From: Bryobacteraceae bacterium | Lineage (GTDB): Bacteria; Acidobacteriota; Terriglobia; Bryobacterales; Bryobacteraceae | Direction of reading: 5' to 3' | Length of the DNA: 64,000 bases | NCBI GenBank assembly: GCA_019752335.1 | Contig: JAIEMJ010000012.1 | Span: 1 to 64,000, forward strand | Shown: positions 27,233-36,698 of the stretch, in pieces | Position numbering within the stretch: the stretch's first letter is position 1 | How the letters are laid out: each line of letters starts with the position of its first letter | Program-made: the position numbers and the translations under genes | Notes under the pieces: generated by a model | Database searches by the model: none | The model's input: the letters and a program-made list of their open reading frames with translations, nothing else | Told to the model about the DNA's origin: nothing

Positions 27233-28297
27233 ATGATCTCGATTCTCCTGGCCGGCCTCCTCGCAGTCTCGCCCCCGCGCATCGTATTGGAAGGAGCCGG
27301 CTACTTCCCCGTCCTCATCAAACTGCAGGACGGGCGGCTCGCGGCGATTCTCCGCGCCGGCGCGCCGCACATCGGCCGTGGCGGACGTTTGGATTGGATC
27401 ACTTCCCCGGACCAAGGGCGCACCTGGACCAAGCCCGCCACCCTGGTGGATACCCCGGAAGACGACCGCAATCCTGCCTTCGGGCAACTCAAGAGCGGAA
27501 CCGTACTGGCCGCCCACTGCATTCTGAGCGGCTACGGTCCGGATGGCAAACTCGCCGGTGCCCGCAAGGACCGGGTCTTCGACGGCGTCTACGTCCTGCG
27601 CTCCACGGATCAGGGCCGTACCTGGAGCCCGAGCAAGCGCAGCCCGGAAACCCGCCGTCCGCCCGGGGACAAAAACGTCGTTTCCACGGCCGTGTCGCCC
27701 TATGGCAAGATCGTCCAATTGAAAGACGGCACCGCGCTGATGGCGGTTTACTACGAAGCCCTGTTGACCGATGGCACGCCGCAGTTCCAAAGCTGGGTTT
27801 TCCGCTCCACCGATGACGGAGTTACCTGGGACGAGCCCGCGCTCATCCAACTCGACGGCAACGAAACCGCGCTCACCGTGCTCAAGGACGGCACCGTTCT
27901 CGCGGCGATCCGCACCAGCCGCGCCGGCTATTTGAAGATCGCCCGCTCCACCGACGGTGGCCGTACGTGGGCGCCATCGATCGCCGTTACCAAAGACGCC
28001 GAACATCCCGCCGACCTTGTCCAACTGCGGGATGGACGAGTCCTGATGACTTTCGGGCAACGCAATGCCCCCCGGGGCATTCACGCTTGGTTTAGCTCCG
28101 ATAACGGACTTACCTGGAAGCCCGAGCATCGCCAGACGTTGGCCGCCGATGCCCCCAATACCGATTGCGGTTATCCGAGTTCCGTGGAAACGAAACGCGG
28201 AAAAATTACCACCATCTACTATCAGGTGGACGACTTACAGAATGCCCCCGCCAGCGCCAAGGCCAAGGTCATCGAATGGGAGGCGCCGCGGAGGTGA
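27233..28297 (+). CDS. Sialidase-like BNR/Asp-box beta-propeller
   Basis: 354 residues with a short hydrophobic leader (MISILLAGLLAVS). Five Asp boxes of the form SxDxGxTW are present: SPDQGRTW, STDQGRTW, STDDGVTW, STDGGRTW and SSDNGLTW. These mark the six-bladed sialidase propeller, but whether it is a true sialidase is not clear, since the Arg triad cannot be assigned by eye. Many environmental relatives act on other glycans. Its stop overlaps the GTG of the next gene (GTGA). Confidence 0.85.
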   Translation: MISILLAGLLAVSPPRIVLEGAGYFPVLIKLQDGRLAAILRAGAPHIGRGGRLDWITSPDQGRTWTKPATLVDTPEDDRNPAFGQLKSGTVLAAHCILSGYGPDGKLAGARKDRVFDGVYVLRSTDQGRTWSPSKRSPETRRPPGDKNVVSTAVSPYGKIVQLKDGTALMAVYYEALLTDGTPQFQSWVFRSTDDGVTWDEPALIQLDGNETALTVLKDGTVLAAIRTSRAGYLKIARSTDGGRTWAPSIAVTKDAEHPADLVQLRDGRVLMTFGQRNAPRGIHAWFSSDNGLTWKPEHRQTLAADAPNTDCGYPSSVETKRGKITTIYYQVDDLQNAPASAKAKVIEWEAPRR

Positions 28298-29277
28298 TCG
28301 CGGCCATCTTACACGGGGCGCGCGACCTGCGGCTCGAAACCCTGCCGGATCCGGTTCCCGGGCCGAACGAAGTCCTCGTCCGCGCTACTTACTCGGCGCT
28401 CTCCACGGGCACCGAACTCGGCAACTATGAGGGCCGCTCCCGCGAAGTCCCCGACGCGCCGGACTATCCCCGGCGCACGGGTTACTGCCACGTGGGCGTG
28501 GTGGAGAGTGTGGGTAACTTAGTTGCTCGATATCGTTCCGGCGACCGTCTGCTATCGATGGCTCCGCATGTCTCGGCCTTTGTCGCGTCCGAAACATCTT
28601 TACTCGTTCCTGTTCCTGAGACGGTAGACGCGGCCCAGGCTTCGCTGGCCTACTTGGCGCAGTTAGGCGTCGCAGCGCTACGGCAGGCCCGCTATGAAGC
28701 CGGCGAACCCGTTACGGTCATTGGCCTCGGCATCATCGGCCTCGCCACGGTGGCGATGGCCAGGGTGATGGGCGCGCAAGTTACCGCAGTGTCGAATTCG
28801 CGGCTGCGCGCCGCGGCCGCGCTGCGCATGGGCGCGCGTCGCGTGGTGCTTCCAGAAGATCCTCCGGAATGCGACTCGTCTCCGCTGATCGTCTTAACGG
28901 CCAATAGCTGGGCCGCCTATCGCACGGCCGTTGAAATGGCTAATTATGGCGCGCGCGTCGCGGTGCTGGGCTTTCCCGGCCGCGCCGACGCCCCGCCCGG
29001 ATTCAATCCGCTCGACGCCGCTTGGCTTTATGGCAAGCAACTTACGCTGATCGGTGCCGGTTACTCGCCGCGTATCGAGTGTGCTCCCGCGGCCTTGCGG
29101 TTTAACTTACGCCGTAACCTCGAATTTGTCCTGCAGGCCATGGCGATGGGCGCGATAGATCTTCGTCCGCTGATTACGCATTTACTGCCGGCGTCACGCA
29201 TGGGGGAAGCTTACGAACTGGCCAGCCAAAGGGAGAAGTCGCTGATCGCCGCCGTCTTCGATTGGTCCGCCGCGTGA
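28294..29277 (+). CDS. Zinc-type alcohol dehydrogenase-like protein (MDR family)
   Basis: 327 residues from GTG 28294, with GGGAGG ten bases upstream and a GTGA overlap with the sialidase-like gene. It has VLVRATYSALSTGTEL, the Rossmann motif VIGLGIIGLATVAMA and a C-terminal PASRMGEAYEL segment. The STGTE motif is shared with MDR enzymes that act on sugar derivatives, such as BchC-like and inositol or threonine dehydrogenase-like proteins. The canonical structural-zinc Cys cluster is absent. Contains several TTA codons, rare in the rest of the window. Confidence 0.85.
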   Translation: MIAAILHGARDLRLETLPDPVPGPNEVLVRATYSALSTGTELGNYEGRSREVPDAPDYPRRTGYCHVGVVESVGNLVARYRSGDRLLSMAPHVSAFVASETSLLVPVPETVDAAQASLAYLAQLGVAALRQARYEAGEPVTVIGLGIIGLATVAMARVMGAQVTAVSNSRLRAAAALRMGARRVVLPEDPPECDSSPLIVLTANSWAAYRTAVEMANYGARVAVLGFPGRADAPPGFNPLDAAWLYGKQLTLIGAGYSPRIECAPAALRFNLRRNLEFVLQAMAMGAIDLRPLITHLLPASRMGEAYELASQREKSLIAAVFDWSAA

Positions 29278-30170
29278 GACGGAACTTACTCGGCCGGACG
29301 GGGCTCTCGGTTTCCGTGCTTTCACTGGGTACGGTGGAAATCGGCATGACTTACGGGCTGCCCGGCAGTCACTCGCGGCCGACAGCACCGGAAGCTGAGC
29401 GGCTCATTCAGCGGGCTTTGGACGCGGGCATCAATCACTTAGACACGGCTCGCGCTTACGGCGATAGCGAAGCCTTCATCGGCGCCGCCTTGGGTTCCCG
29501 CCGCTCAGAGGTGATTCTTACCACGAAGGTGTTGGTGAGTGACGATTCAGCGGCGCTCACGAAAAGTATCGAAACCAGCCTGCGTTTCTTGCGCACGGAC
29601 TATGTCGACATCTTGATGCTACATGGTAGACCCGGCGAGACGCTTACGTCGCCAGCCATGCTCAGCCACTTATACGCACTTCAGGCGAAGGGCCACTTCC
29701 GCTACCTCGGAGCCAGCGTCTACGGAGTGGATGTGGCGGTTGCGGCCATCGAGTCCGGTTACTTCGACTGTCTCCAGATCGCCTACAGCGTCCTCGACCG
29801 GCGGCCGGAAGAAGCCATTTTCGCCCTTGCCCCGCGGCATGGCGTCGGCCTGGTTGCGCGTTCCATCTTACTCAAAGGCGCGCTGACTCCCCGCTACCGC
29901 GACTTACCCGCCACTTACTCCGAATTAAAAGCCAAAGTCGCCGGCCTCGACTTACTCGGCATCCCGCTGCCTGAACTCGCCTATCGCTACGCGCTCGCCG
30001 AACCGCGTTTGGCCACCGGCCTGGCTGGCACCGCTGACCCGGTGGAATTGGACCAGCTGCTCGCCTACGCTGAGTTGGGCCCGTTACCCGACGACGTGGT
30101 CGCGCACATCCGTCAGCAGCCGCTGTTGGGCGACCATTGGCTCAATCCCGGTCTTTGGCCGTCAGGGTAA
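29274..30170 (+). CDS. Aldo/keto reductase family protein
   Basis: 298 residues from GTG 29274, overlapping the previous stop by four bases. It begins RNLLGRTGLSVSVLSLGT and has DAGINHLDTARAYGDSE, which includes the catalytic Asp and Tyr, then KVLVSDD, and YVDILMLHGRP with His. The group reduces aldehydes or ketones, or oxidises sugars such as galactose. With its two coupled neighbours it may process a sugar released by the secreted propeller enzyme. Its 3' end overlaps the convergent SDR gene by nine bases. Confidence 0.88.
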   Translation: MRRNLLGRTGLSVSVLSLGTVEIGMTYGLPGSHSRPTAPEAERLIQRALDAGINHLDTARAYGDSEAFIGAALGSRRSEVILTTKVLVSDDSAALTKSIETSLRFLRTDYVDILMLHGRPGETLTSPAMLSHLYALQAKGHFRYLGASVYGVDVAVAAIESGYFDCLQIAYSVLDRRPEEAIFALAPRHGVGLVARSILLKGALTPRYRDLPATYSELKAKVAGLDLLGIPLPELAYRYALAEPRLATGLAGTADPVELDQLLAYAELGPLPDDVVAHIRQQPLLGDHWLNPGLWPSG

Positions 30171-30857
30171 GGTAAAGCCGCCATCCACGCGTAGCACGCT
30201 GCCCGTGATGTAAGAAGCGCGCGGCGAGGCCAGGAAGCCAATGGCGCTCGCAATCTCGGCTGGCTCCGCCAGGCGCCCCCAGGGCAAGCGGGCGCCTTGC
30301 TCCTGTATTTGCTGCTCAGAGAAGTAACTCCGCTCGCCCGGAGTATCGGTCCAGCCAGGTTCCACGCAGTTGACCCGGATTCTATGTGGCGCCAACTCAG
30401 CCGCCCAGGTCCGCGCCATATGATTCACCGCTGCCTTGGCGCCATTGTAAGCCGTCGAATTCGGATAGGCCCGCTCAGCGTGAACCGAACTCACCACCAC
30501 AATGCTCCCTCCGGTGCCCTGATGCACCATACGCCGCGCGGCGACTTGACTGCAATGAAAAACACCCCACAGCGCCACCGCCCAGACCCGCTCTACATCC
30601 TCCACCGATACTTCAAGAAACGGCGACCGGATACTTCGCGCGGCGTTGTTGACCAGTACGTCCACGCGAGGCAGGCCGGCAAAAAGCTGTTCGACACTGG
30701 CCCGGTCACTCACGTCGGTGCGCACAAAGCGCGCCGCTCCTCCCGGTTCCAGGTCGGCATTTACCACCTCCCAGCCCTCACGCGCCAATTCGATCGCCGC
30801 TGCTAAGCCAATACCGCGGGAACCGCCCGTTACCACCGCTATGCCTGTGCTACTCAT
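30162..30857 (-). CDS. Short-chain dehydrogenase/reductase
   Basis: 231 residues. Classical SDR with TGGSRGIG near the N terminus, NNAA, catalytic Ser in VVSSVHA and YNGAK for the Tyr-Lys pair, then VEPGWTDT and the terminal VLRVDGGFTLP. Likely NAD(P)-dependent oxidation or reduction of a hydroxyl/keto substrate. It is the last gene of a nine-gene minus-strand run, 16 bases after the small membrane protein. Confidence 0.92.
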   Translation of the reverse strand: MSSTGIAVVTGGSRGIGLAAAIELAREGWEVVNADLEPGGAARFVRTDVSDRASVEQLFAGLPRVDVLVNNAARSIRSPFLEVSVEDVERVWAVALWGVFHCSQVAARRMVHQGTGGSIVVVSSVHAERAYPNSTAYNGAKAAVNHMARTWAAELAPHRIRVNCVEPGWTDTPGERSYFSEQQIQEQGARLPWGRLAEPAEIASAIGFLASPRASYITGSVLRVDGGFTLP

Positions 30858-30873
30858 GACCCCATTATGAGGC

Positions 30874-31203
30874 TCAATGACAGCAGGGTGCGTCGGGCGC
30901 GCCGGCCGGCGCGAGCCAACGGCTGGCCCGGATCGTCGCCAGGCCGGTGATGTAGCAACCCACTGTGAGCGCTAGCGCATCGGCGAACTTCAGGGAGTAA
31001 GTGAGATACAGAAATGGTGGCAACAGCCAAAGGGCGGCGTAGCGATAGGCCAAAGGTAGCTTCGGCGCCCACGCGACCCAGTAGATCAGGTATGCAAAGC
31101 TAAGATCCCACACGGACCAGCCTCTCGCCTCTACCAGATGCCGCACCAGCCCTCCGAAGGCCACGTAAGTCGCCAGACCGGCCAGCACCACGGGGCGGGG
31201 CAC
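30874..31203 (-). CDS. Small integral membrane protein, unknown
   Basis: 109 residues from GTG 31203, which directly follows the mutS2 stop. Three or four hydrophobic segments are visible (VVLAGLATYVAFGGLV, FAYLIYWVAWA, YAALWLLPPFLYLTYSL, ALALTVGCYITGLATI). It ends with a Cys-Cys-His tail (APDAPCCH), which could bind metal. No family was recognised. Direct abutment to mutS2 implies co-translation. Confidence 0.7.
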   Translation of the reverse strand: MPRPVVLAGLATYVAFGGLVRHLVEARGWSVWDLSFAYLIYWVAWAPKLPLAYRYAALWLLPPFLYLTYSLKFADALALTVGCYITGLATIRASRWLAPAGAPDAPCCH

Positions 31204-33558
31204 TTACTCTAACCTCAACTCGACAATCGTCGCACCGGCGCCGCCTTCGTAGCCGTCCGCCGCGTAGTGCTTGGCGACCAACGGGTGCCCGCGTAGTAAA
31301 TCGTGAATACTTCGTTTCAGAATTCCCATGCCGTGCCCATGCACGATGCGGATGCGCTCCATCGAGGCCAGCGACGATTGGTCGAGGAATTTTTCCACCT
31401 CATCACAGGCCTCTTCGGCGCGCTTGCCGATTACGTTCAACTCGCGGGCCATCGTTACTTCGCCGCGGGTTGATTGGAAGCTGACATTGCGCGGCAGCTT
31501 GGCCTTCTCGTTGGTTTCCGGGAGTATTTCCACCACGTCGGTACGCGGCACCTGCAGCTTGAGAAAGCCCGCTTCCACTTCGATATTCGCGGCCCCTAAG
31601 ATCCGCCGTACGCGGGCGATCTCCCTTACCCCTTTGAGACGGACACGCACGCCTTCCTTGATCTCGAGCACCGGAGCACTCTTTGCCACCGGACTCAACT
31701 TCTCGATGCGCTCCTTAAACTCGCGCTCCACCTTGGCCGTTTTCACGCGGGCCTTATCTTTCTGGTCGAGTTCCTCCAGAGTTTGAGCCGCCGTCGTACG
31801 GAAGTCCGCCAAGGCTTCGCCGAACTCTTTCTCGAGGGCGGCGAACTTCTGTGCCTCCCGCCTGGCGGACTCGGCGGTGAGTTGCTCTTCCTTCAGCCGC
31901 AACTTCGCGCGCTCTCGCGACAGCGCCTCTTCCTGTTCCCGCGCATTGGCGACGCGCAGATGTAGCTCGTCCAGGAAGCGGGCAATATCGCGCTCGGCTG
32001 TCCCCATCAGCGAACGCGCGTGCGCGATCAGCCGCGGTGGAATGCCGAGCCGTGAGGCAATATCCAGGCCGGCGGACTTGCCGGGCGCACCGGTGCGCAG
32101 TAAGTAAGTCGGTTCCAGGGTCTCCTCATTGAAACCCATCGAGCCATTTACTACGCCCGAGGTAGTCGCGCCATACACCTTGACGGCCAGTAAGTGCGTG
32201 GAAGCCAAGCAGAAGGCGCCCACCGTGCGGAAGTCATCGAGCAAAGCGACGGCCAGCGCGCCGCCCTCTTCAGGATCCGTCGCGCGGCCCAACTCGTCGA
32301 GTAAGATCAGCGAATCTGGCGTGACTAACTCCTGCATCGCCTTCACCCGTACGACGTGCGAAGAGAAGCTCGACAAGGACTCCGCAATCGATTGGCTATC
32401 TCCAATATCCGCCAACACCTGATCGAAAACCGGCAGCTCCGCTTCTTCGGCCGGTACCGGTAGTCCCGACTGCGCCATTAGGGCCAATAATCCGATGCAC
32501 TTCATCGCGACGGTTTTTCCGCCCGTATTCGGACCGCTGATCAGCAACGTCCGGTTGAGTGGATCGAGAGTTAGCTTTAACGGCGTCACCGTCTTTTTCT
32601 GGCGCCGCATCACGTCTACCAACAACGGATGCCGCGCGTTCTTGAGGCGCAGGCACGGATTGTCTTCCGGCGAAAGGACGGGCACGGTGCAATCAAAGGA
32701 CTGGGCGAAGTGCGCTTTGCCAAAAAGAAAATCAAGATCGGCCAGCGCCATGGCCGCCGCGGCGATGGCGTGGCGCTCTTCGCGCAAACGCAGAGTCATC
32801 TCGCGCAGGATGCGGTGAATCTCGCGTAGCTCTTCATCATTCAGACGGACTAGGTCATTGTTGAGCTCAATCGTCTCGAGGGGCTCCACAAACACCGTCT
32901 GTCCGCTCGCCGACGAGCCGTGCACCACGCCGGGCACGCGGCCTTTCTGGCTGGGGACCAAGGGCACCACGAAACGGTCGTTGCGGAGCGTGACGAAGTT
33001 TTCCTGAAGCACACCATCGTCACCGTGGGCGCGGAGAAACCGATTCAGCGAGTCCTGTATGGCCTTCTGCTGGCGTAGGCGGTCACGCCGCAAGCGAGCC
33101 AATGCCGGGCTCGCTTCATCGGTGAGCGTGCCATCGGGGAGAATCTTGCCGGAAAGCTCGGAGAGCGTGCGCGTGAAGTCGCCAATGGCGCCGGCATGCG
33201 CGGCCAGGCGGGGATAGCTGTCAGCCAGGTCCAGGATGGCGGTGCGTAAGTCGCGAGCGCGATCAAGCAAGCTGGCTAGCTCGTAGATCTCGGTCGCCTC
33301 CAGAATGGCCCCTTCGATGCGGAGCTTTTGCAGGGTCACCGTTGGATCGGTGAGATTGGTGAAGCGAACGCTGGTCTCGCCGTAGCGGACATAGCGCAAG
33401 GCTTCCTCCACGTCAGCCAAACTCTCGCACAGCGCGGCGCGGTCCGTGTGCGGCGTTAGCGCATCCAGCCGCTCCCGGCCCATCGGGGAGTGTACTTCGC
33501 GGCGTAGCAGCGCGCGAAGGGTCTCGTATTCAAGTAGGTCCAGGCTCCAGAGGTTCAT
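31204..33558 (-). CDS. mutS2: Endonuclease MutS2
   Basis: 784 residues, standard length. Walker A in ISGPNTGGKTVAMK, Walker B in LILLDELGRATDPEEGGAL, then a long Glu/Lys/Arg coiled coil (EREQEE..., LRLKEEQLT) and a C-terminal Smr nuclease domain with LNVIGKRAEEACDEVEKFLD and VHGHGMGILKRSI. MutS2 suppresses recombination and in some bacteria splits collided ribosomes. The start overlaps the end of the NUDIX gene by 29 bases. Confidence 0.96.
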   Translation of the reverse strand: MNLWSLDLLEYETLRALLRREVHSPMGRERLDALTPHTDRAALCESLADVEEALRYVRYGETSVRFTNLTDPTVTLQKLRIEGAILEATEIYELASLLDRARDLRTAILDLADSYPRLAAHAGAIGDFTRTLSELSGKILPDGTLTDEASPALARLRRDRLRQQKAIQDSLNRFLRAHGDDGVLQENFVTLRNDRFVVPLVPSQKGRVPGVVHGSSASGQTVFVEPLETIELNNDLVRLNDEELREIHRILREMTLRLREERHAIAAAAMALADLDFLFGKAHFAQSFDCTVPVLSPEDNPCLRLKNARHPLLVDVMRRQKKTVTPLKLTLDPLNRTLLISGPNTGGKTVAMKCIGLLALMAQSGLPVPAEEAELPVFDQVLADIGDSQSIAESLSSFSSHVVRVKAMQELVTPDSLILLDELGRATDPEEGGALAVALLDDFRTVGAFCLASTHLLAVKVYGATTSGVVNGSMGFNEETLEPTYLLRTGAPGKSAGLDIASRLGIPPRLIAHARSLMGTAERDIARFLDELHLRVANAREQEEALSRERAKLRLKEEQLTAESARREAQKFAALEKEFGEALADFRTTAAQTLEELDQKDKARVKTAKVEREFKERIEKLSPVAKSAPVLEIKEGVRVRLKGVREIARVRRILGAANIEVEAGFLKLQVPRTDVVEILPETNEKAKLPRNVSFQSTRGEVTMARELNVIGKRAEEACDEVEKFLDQSSLASMERIRIVHGHGMGILKRSIHDLLRGHPLVAKHYAADGYEGGAGATIVELRLE

Positions 33559-33979
33559 GCAGGTTGAGGGCGCGCTCGATCACTTCGAGCGAGCCAGGGG
33601 TAATCTTTAGGGACGCGAGTTCGGCGGCGGCGAACCAACGGACGTCGGCTGCGTCGTCACCTGCCTTTAGTGTCCCACTCTCCACGCGGCAAAGGTAATC
33701 GAGGATGACAAAGTGGTACTCCGTGCGCCCGTCCTCATCGGGGTTGATGCGTTCATACACTTCCGCGAGGCGAGTGACGGATACTTGAAGGCCCGTCTCT
33801 TCGCGGACTTCACGATGCAGCGCCTCCAGGACTGGCTCGCCGAGTTCGACGAGTCCGCCAGGCACGGACCAATAGCCCTCGTATGGCGGCTTGCCCCGGC
33901 GGCACAGTAGCACACGGCCGCGTTCTATGATCAGGGCGCCGACGCCAAGGAAGGGCCGGTCTGGATAGCGGCGGGTCAA
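33530..33979 (-). CDS. NUDIX hydrolase
   Basis: 149 residues. The NUDIX box is present: GGLVELGEPVLEALHREVREETGL, matching Gx5Ex7REUxEExGU. The N-terminal strand GVGALIIERGRVLLCRRGKPP resembles ADP-ribose pyrophosphatases and MutT-type enzymes. It hydrolyses a nucleoside diphosphate linked to another moiety; substrate unknown. ATG 33979 overlaps the CocE gene stop by four bases. Confidence 0.92.
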   Translation of the reverse strand: MTRRYPDRPFLGVGALIIERGRVLLCRRGKPPYEGYWSVPGGLVELGEPVLEALHREVREETGLQVSVTRLAEVYERINPDEDGRTEYHFVILDYLCRVESGTLKAGDDAADVRWFAAAELASLKITPGSLEVIERALNLHEPLEPGPT

Positions 33980-35841
33980 CGGGAGGGGATCACCCGGAAG
34001 GTGAGGTGCGAGCCGGTGGGTCCGCGGTAGACGCGTTGCGTGGCTTTTTGGAAATCCGTGCTGAGGGCTTTGGGAATCTCCATGAACTTCTGCGGGTTGC
34101 GGTCAGTGAGTGGAAACCAACTGCTCTGCACCTGCACCATGATGCGATGGCCGCGCCGGAACGTATGATACGCGTCGGGCATCACAAAGTCGATCCGGTC
34201 CGGTTTGCCAGGCTCAAACGGAATGGGTTTCTCAAAACTCTGGCGATATTTGCCGCGGAATGGTTCGCCGCGAACGAGCTGCTGATAGCCGCCCATTTTC
34301 GTGGGATTCTTGTCGATCAATTCGGGATAGTCGTTGGGATAGACGTCGATGAGTTTCACGACAAAGTCAGAGTCCGTGCCGGTGGTCGAGACTAACAGGC
34401 TCACTTCGATCGGCCCGGCGAGCGTTACGTCTTCTTTGAGGGGGTCCATTTCGAACGTAAGTACGTCCGGACGTTGTGAGGCGAAGCGCTGGTCTTCCGT
34501 CATATAGTCGCGCAACATGCCGAGGTAGGTGTAGCCAAGATAGGGCACGGGCTTCATCGGATCGCTGAAGTATTCGTCATAGCCAGGCGCGGCGTCCGCT
34601 TGCCAGGCTAACTTGCCACCGGAGCGCATCCACAGGCTACGCGATTCACCGTCTTTCGGCGGCCAGGTCTCATGTTTCTGCCAGAGATTACGCCCGGTCT
34701 CGAAGAGCCAAGCCTTCGGGAACTTACCTTCGCCTTTGCCCTTGAGGTGAAATTCGAAAAACGCGAACTCGATATTCTCGCGATAGTAAGCGCCCGTTTT
34801 GGAGGCAAAGTGAACGTTACCGACGCGATCGCCGTCGCCACGGGACCAACTGCCGTGCGTCCAAGGGCCCATCACGAGGACATTGCTATCGGGAGGTGTA
34901 TCGGCTTCCATCGCGGCGTGCGTCCGCAAGGGGCCCTGTAAGTCCTCGGCGTCGAACCAGCCGCCCACGGTCAAGACGGCGGGCTTAATGCCCTTGAAAT
35001 ACTTCCAAACACTACGCGCCTTCCAGAAGTCGTTGTAAGTGGTATTTTCGGTATTCTCCCGCCAGTAAACGCTCTCGTTCTTGAAGTACTTTTCGTTGGC
35101 ATTGGCCAAGGCGCCCATGCGCAAGTAGAAGTCATAGCCGTCCGGAGTGCCGAATTGAAAGGGCACTCGCGGACTCGGCGGGGCGGGATCACCTTTGCGT
35201 TCCACGAAGCCATGATAGAAGCCGAAGTTGGCGGCCAGCATGAAGGCGCCGTTATGGTAGGAGTCGTCGCCGAGGTAATAGTCGGTCACCGGCGCTTGGG
35301 GCGAAGCCGCCACTAGGGCGGGATGGGCGTCGATCATGCCAGCCGAGACGTAGAATCCTGGATAGGAAATGCCCCACATGCCAACCTTGCCGTTATTGCC
35401 CTTTACGTTCTTCACTAACCAATCGATGGTGTCGTAAGTGTCGCTGCTCTCGTCGAATTCCTTACCGGACTTCGTGGGGCGATGCGGGCGCATCTCCTCC
35501 CATTTCCCCTCCGACAGATAGCGGCCACGGACATCCTGATAAGCCACAATGTAACCGGCCTTCTGAAAATGCTCCGACGGACCCAACGCCGCGCGGTAGG
35601 TATCGATGCCATAGGGCGCGACGCTGTAAGGCGTGCGTTGCAGCATGATGGGGTAATTCTTGGACGTGTCCTTGGGAACATAAACCGACGTGAACAGCTT
35701 GACGCCGTCGCGCATCGGAATTTCGTATTCGTACTTCGTATATTGTGCGCGGACCAGGGCCGCGCCGGTGAGTTCCTTCGGCGCGTCCTGCGCCAAACCG
35801 GAGGTAGCCAGCCATAGGGCGATGAAGCATCTCATCGCCAT
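33976..35841 (-). CDS. Secreted CocE/NonD family hydrolase
   Basis: 621 residues from ATG 35841 (ATG 35835 is equally possible); a signal peptide follows (MRCFIALWLATSGLAQ). The alpha/beta-hydrolase domain has YVVAYQDVRGRYLSEG-like YQDVRGRYLSEG, the nucleophile motif GISYPGF and the X-Pro peptidase-type cap. The C-terminal jelly-roll region includes HRIMVQVQSSWFPLTDRNP. Such enzymes are X-prolyl dipeptidases, cocaine esterase or glutaryl acylase relatives. Context suggests an ester or amide hydrolase in the periplasm. Confidence 0.9.
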   Translation of the reverse strand: MAMRCFIALWLATSGLAQDAPKELTGAALVRAQYTKYEYEIPMRDGVKLFTSVYVPKDTSKNYPIMLQRTPYSVAPYGIDTYRAALGPSEHFQKAGYIVAYQDVRGRYLSEGKWEEMRPHRPTKSGKEFDESSDTYDTIDWLVKNVKGNNGKVGMWGISYPGFYVSAGMIDAHPALVAASPQAPVTDYYLGDDSYHNGAFMLAANFGFYHGFVERKGDPAPPSPRVPFQFGTPDGYDFYLRMGALANANEKYFKNESVYWRENTENTTYNDFWKARSVWKYFKGIKPAVLTVGGWFDAEDLQGPLRTHAAMEADTPPDSNVLVMGPWTHGSWSRGDGDRVGNVHFASKTGAYYRENIEFAFFEFHLKGKGEGKFPKAWLFETGRNLWQKHETWPPKDGESRSLWMRSGGKLAWQADAAPGYDEYFSDPMKPVPYLGYTYLGMLRDYMTEDQRFASQRPDVLTFEMDPLKEDVTLAGPIEVSLLVSTTGTDSDFVVKLIDVYPNDYPELIDKNPTKMGGYQQLVRGEPFRGKYRQSFEKPIPFEPGKPDRIDFVMPDAYHTFRRGHRIMVQVQSSWFPLTDRNPQKFMEIPKALSTDFQKATQRVYRGPTGSHLTFRVIPSR

Positions 35842-35852
35842 AGGGTAGCAGC

Positions 35853-36677
35853 TTAGGCGCGGTACTTGCGCATGGTGGCCAGGCAACGCTCCGCGACTTC
35901 GAAGGGCGGCAGGTCCGCGCCTTCCTGCTCCACCAGGATCACCTCAAGGCCTCCCACGGTTTCGGCAGCCTTGAGTAGTTCCTTCCAGGGTGATGAGCCT
36001 TCGCCCAAGAGAACCCGAAAGCCCTTTTCCTTGCCCCAATCCTTGGCGTGAATGCTGCGGACACGGCCTTTATGCCGCTGAATATAGGCCACCGGATCCT
36101 GCCCCACGGCGACACAAGTGCCGACGTCCAACTGCAGGATGAAGTCCTTGCCGGTATTGGCGGCCAATACCTCGATCGGTAATTGCCCTTCGAGTGGTTG
36201 GAACTCGAGTTCGTGATTGTGGAAGCCGGTGCGCATGCGGTGCGCCTTGAGTTTTTCACCCACCGCGCTGAGCCGGCCGGCGAGGGCCTTCCAATCATCC
36301 AGCTTGGCCATCTTGCCGCCAGCGCTCGATTGGATCAGCATGTTGCTGCCGAGGATCTGGTTGTATTCGATGGCTTTCTCCAAGCTATCGAAGAGCGTCT
36401 TGCCGCTGTTGTGGGTGCTGAGGCAACGCAGATTGACGTCGTCCATCGCCTTGCGCAGGTCCTTCACTTGGGCCAGCGGATAATCAATGTACGGCCCGAA
36501 GAACTCCACCACTTCGTAGCCCATCTTGCCGATGCGCGTGACGGTGCCGATGGGGTCCGCCTTCAGTTCGTTGCGGACCGAGTAAAGCTCAATGCCAATC
36601 GGAATCTTCTTCTTCGGCGTCGCCAGGAGGGTGGCGGGCAACGTGGAGGCCAGTAAGGAACGGCGGGAAAGATGCAT
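35853..36677 (-). CDS. Secreted sugar phosphate isomerase/epimerase-like TIM barrel
   Basis: 274 residues with a leader MHLSRRSLLASTLPATLLAT that has a twin Arg and may be Tat-type. Barrel motifs include IGIELYSVRNEL, GYEVVEFFGPY, TGFHNHELEF and LQLDVGTCVAVG, then VRSIHAKDW, placing His, Glu and Asp at metal-binding positions. Related to the protein at 10990 but clearly distinct. Located between the sulfatase and the CocE hydrolase on one strand, which suggests sugar catabolism. Confidence 0.87.
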   Translation of the reverse strand: MHLSRRSLLASTLPATLLATPKKKIPIGIELYSVRNELKADPIGTVTRIGKMGYEVVEFFGPYIDYPLAQVKDLRKAMDDVNLRCLSTHNSGKTLFDSLEKAIEYNQILGSNMLIQSSAGGKMAKLDDWKALAGRLSAVGEKLKAHRMRTGFHNHELEFQPLEGQLPIEVLAANTGKDFILQLDVGTCVAVGQDPVAYIQRHKGRVRSIHAKDWGKEKGFRVLLGEGSSPWKELLKAAETVGGLEVILVEQEGADLPPFEVAERCLATMRKYRA

Positions 36678-36698
36678 AGCGACCTCAATTCTATCTGA

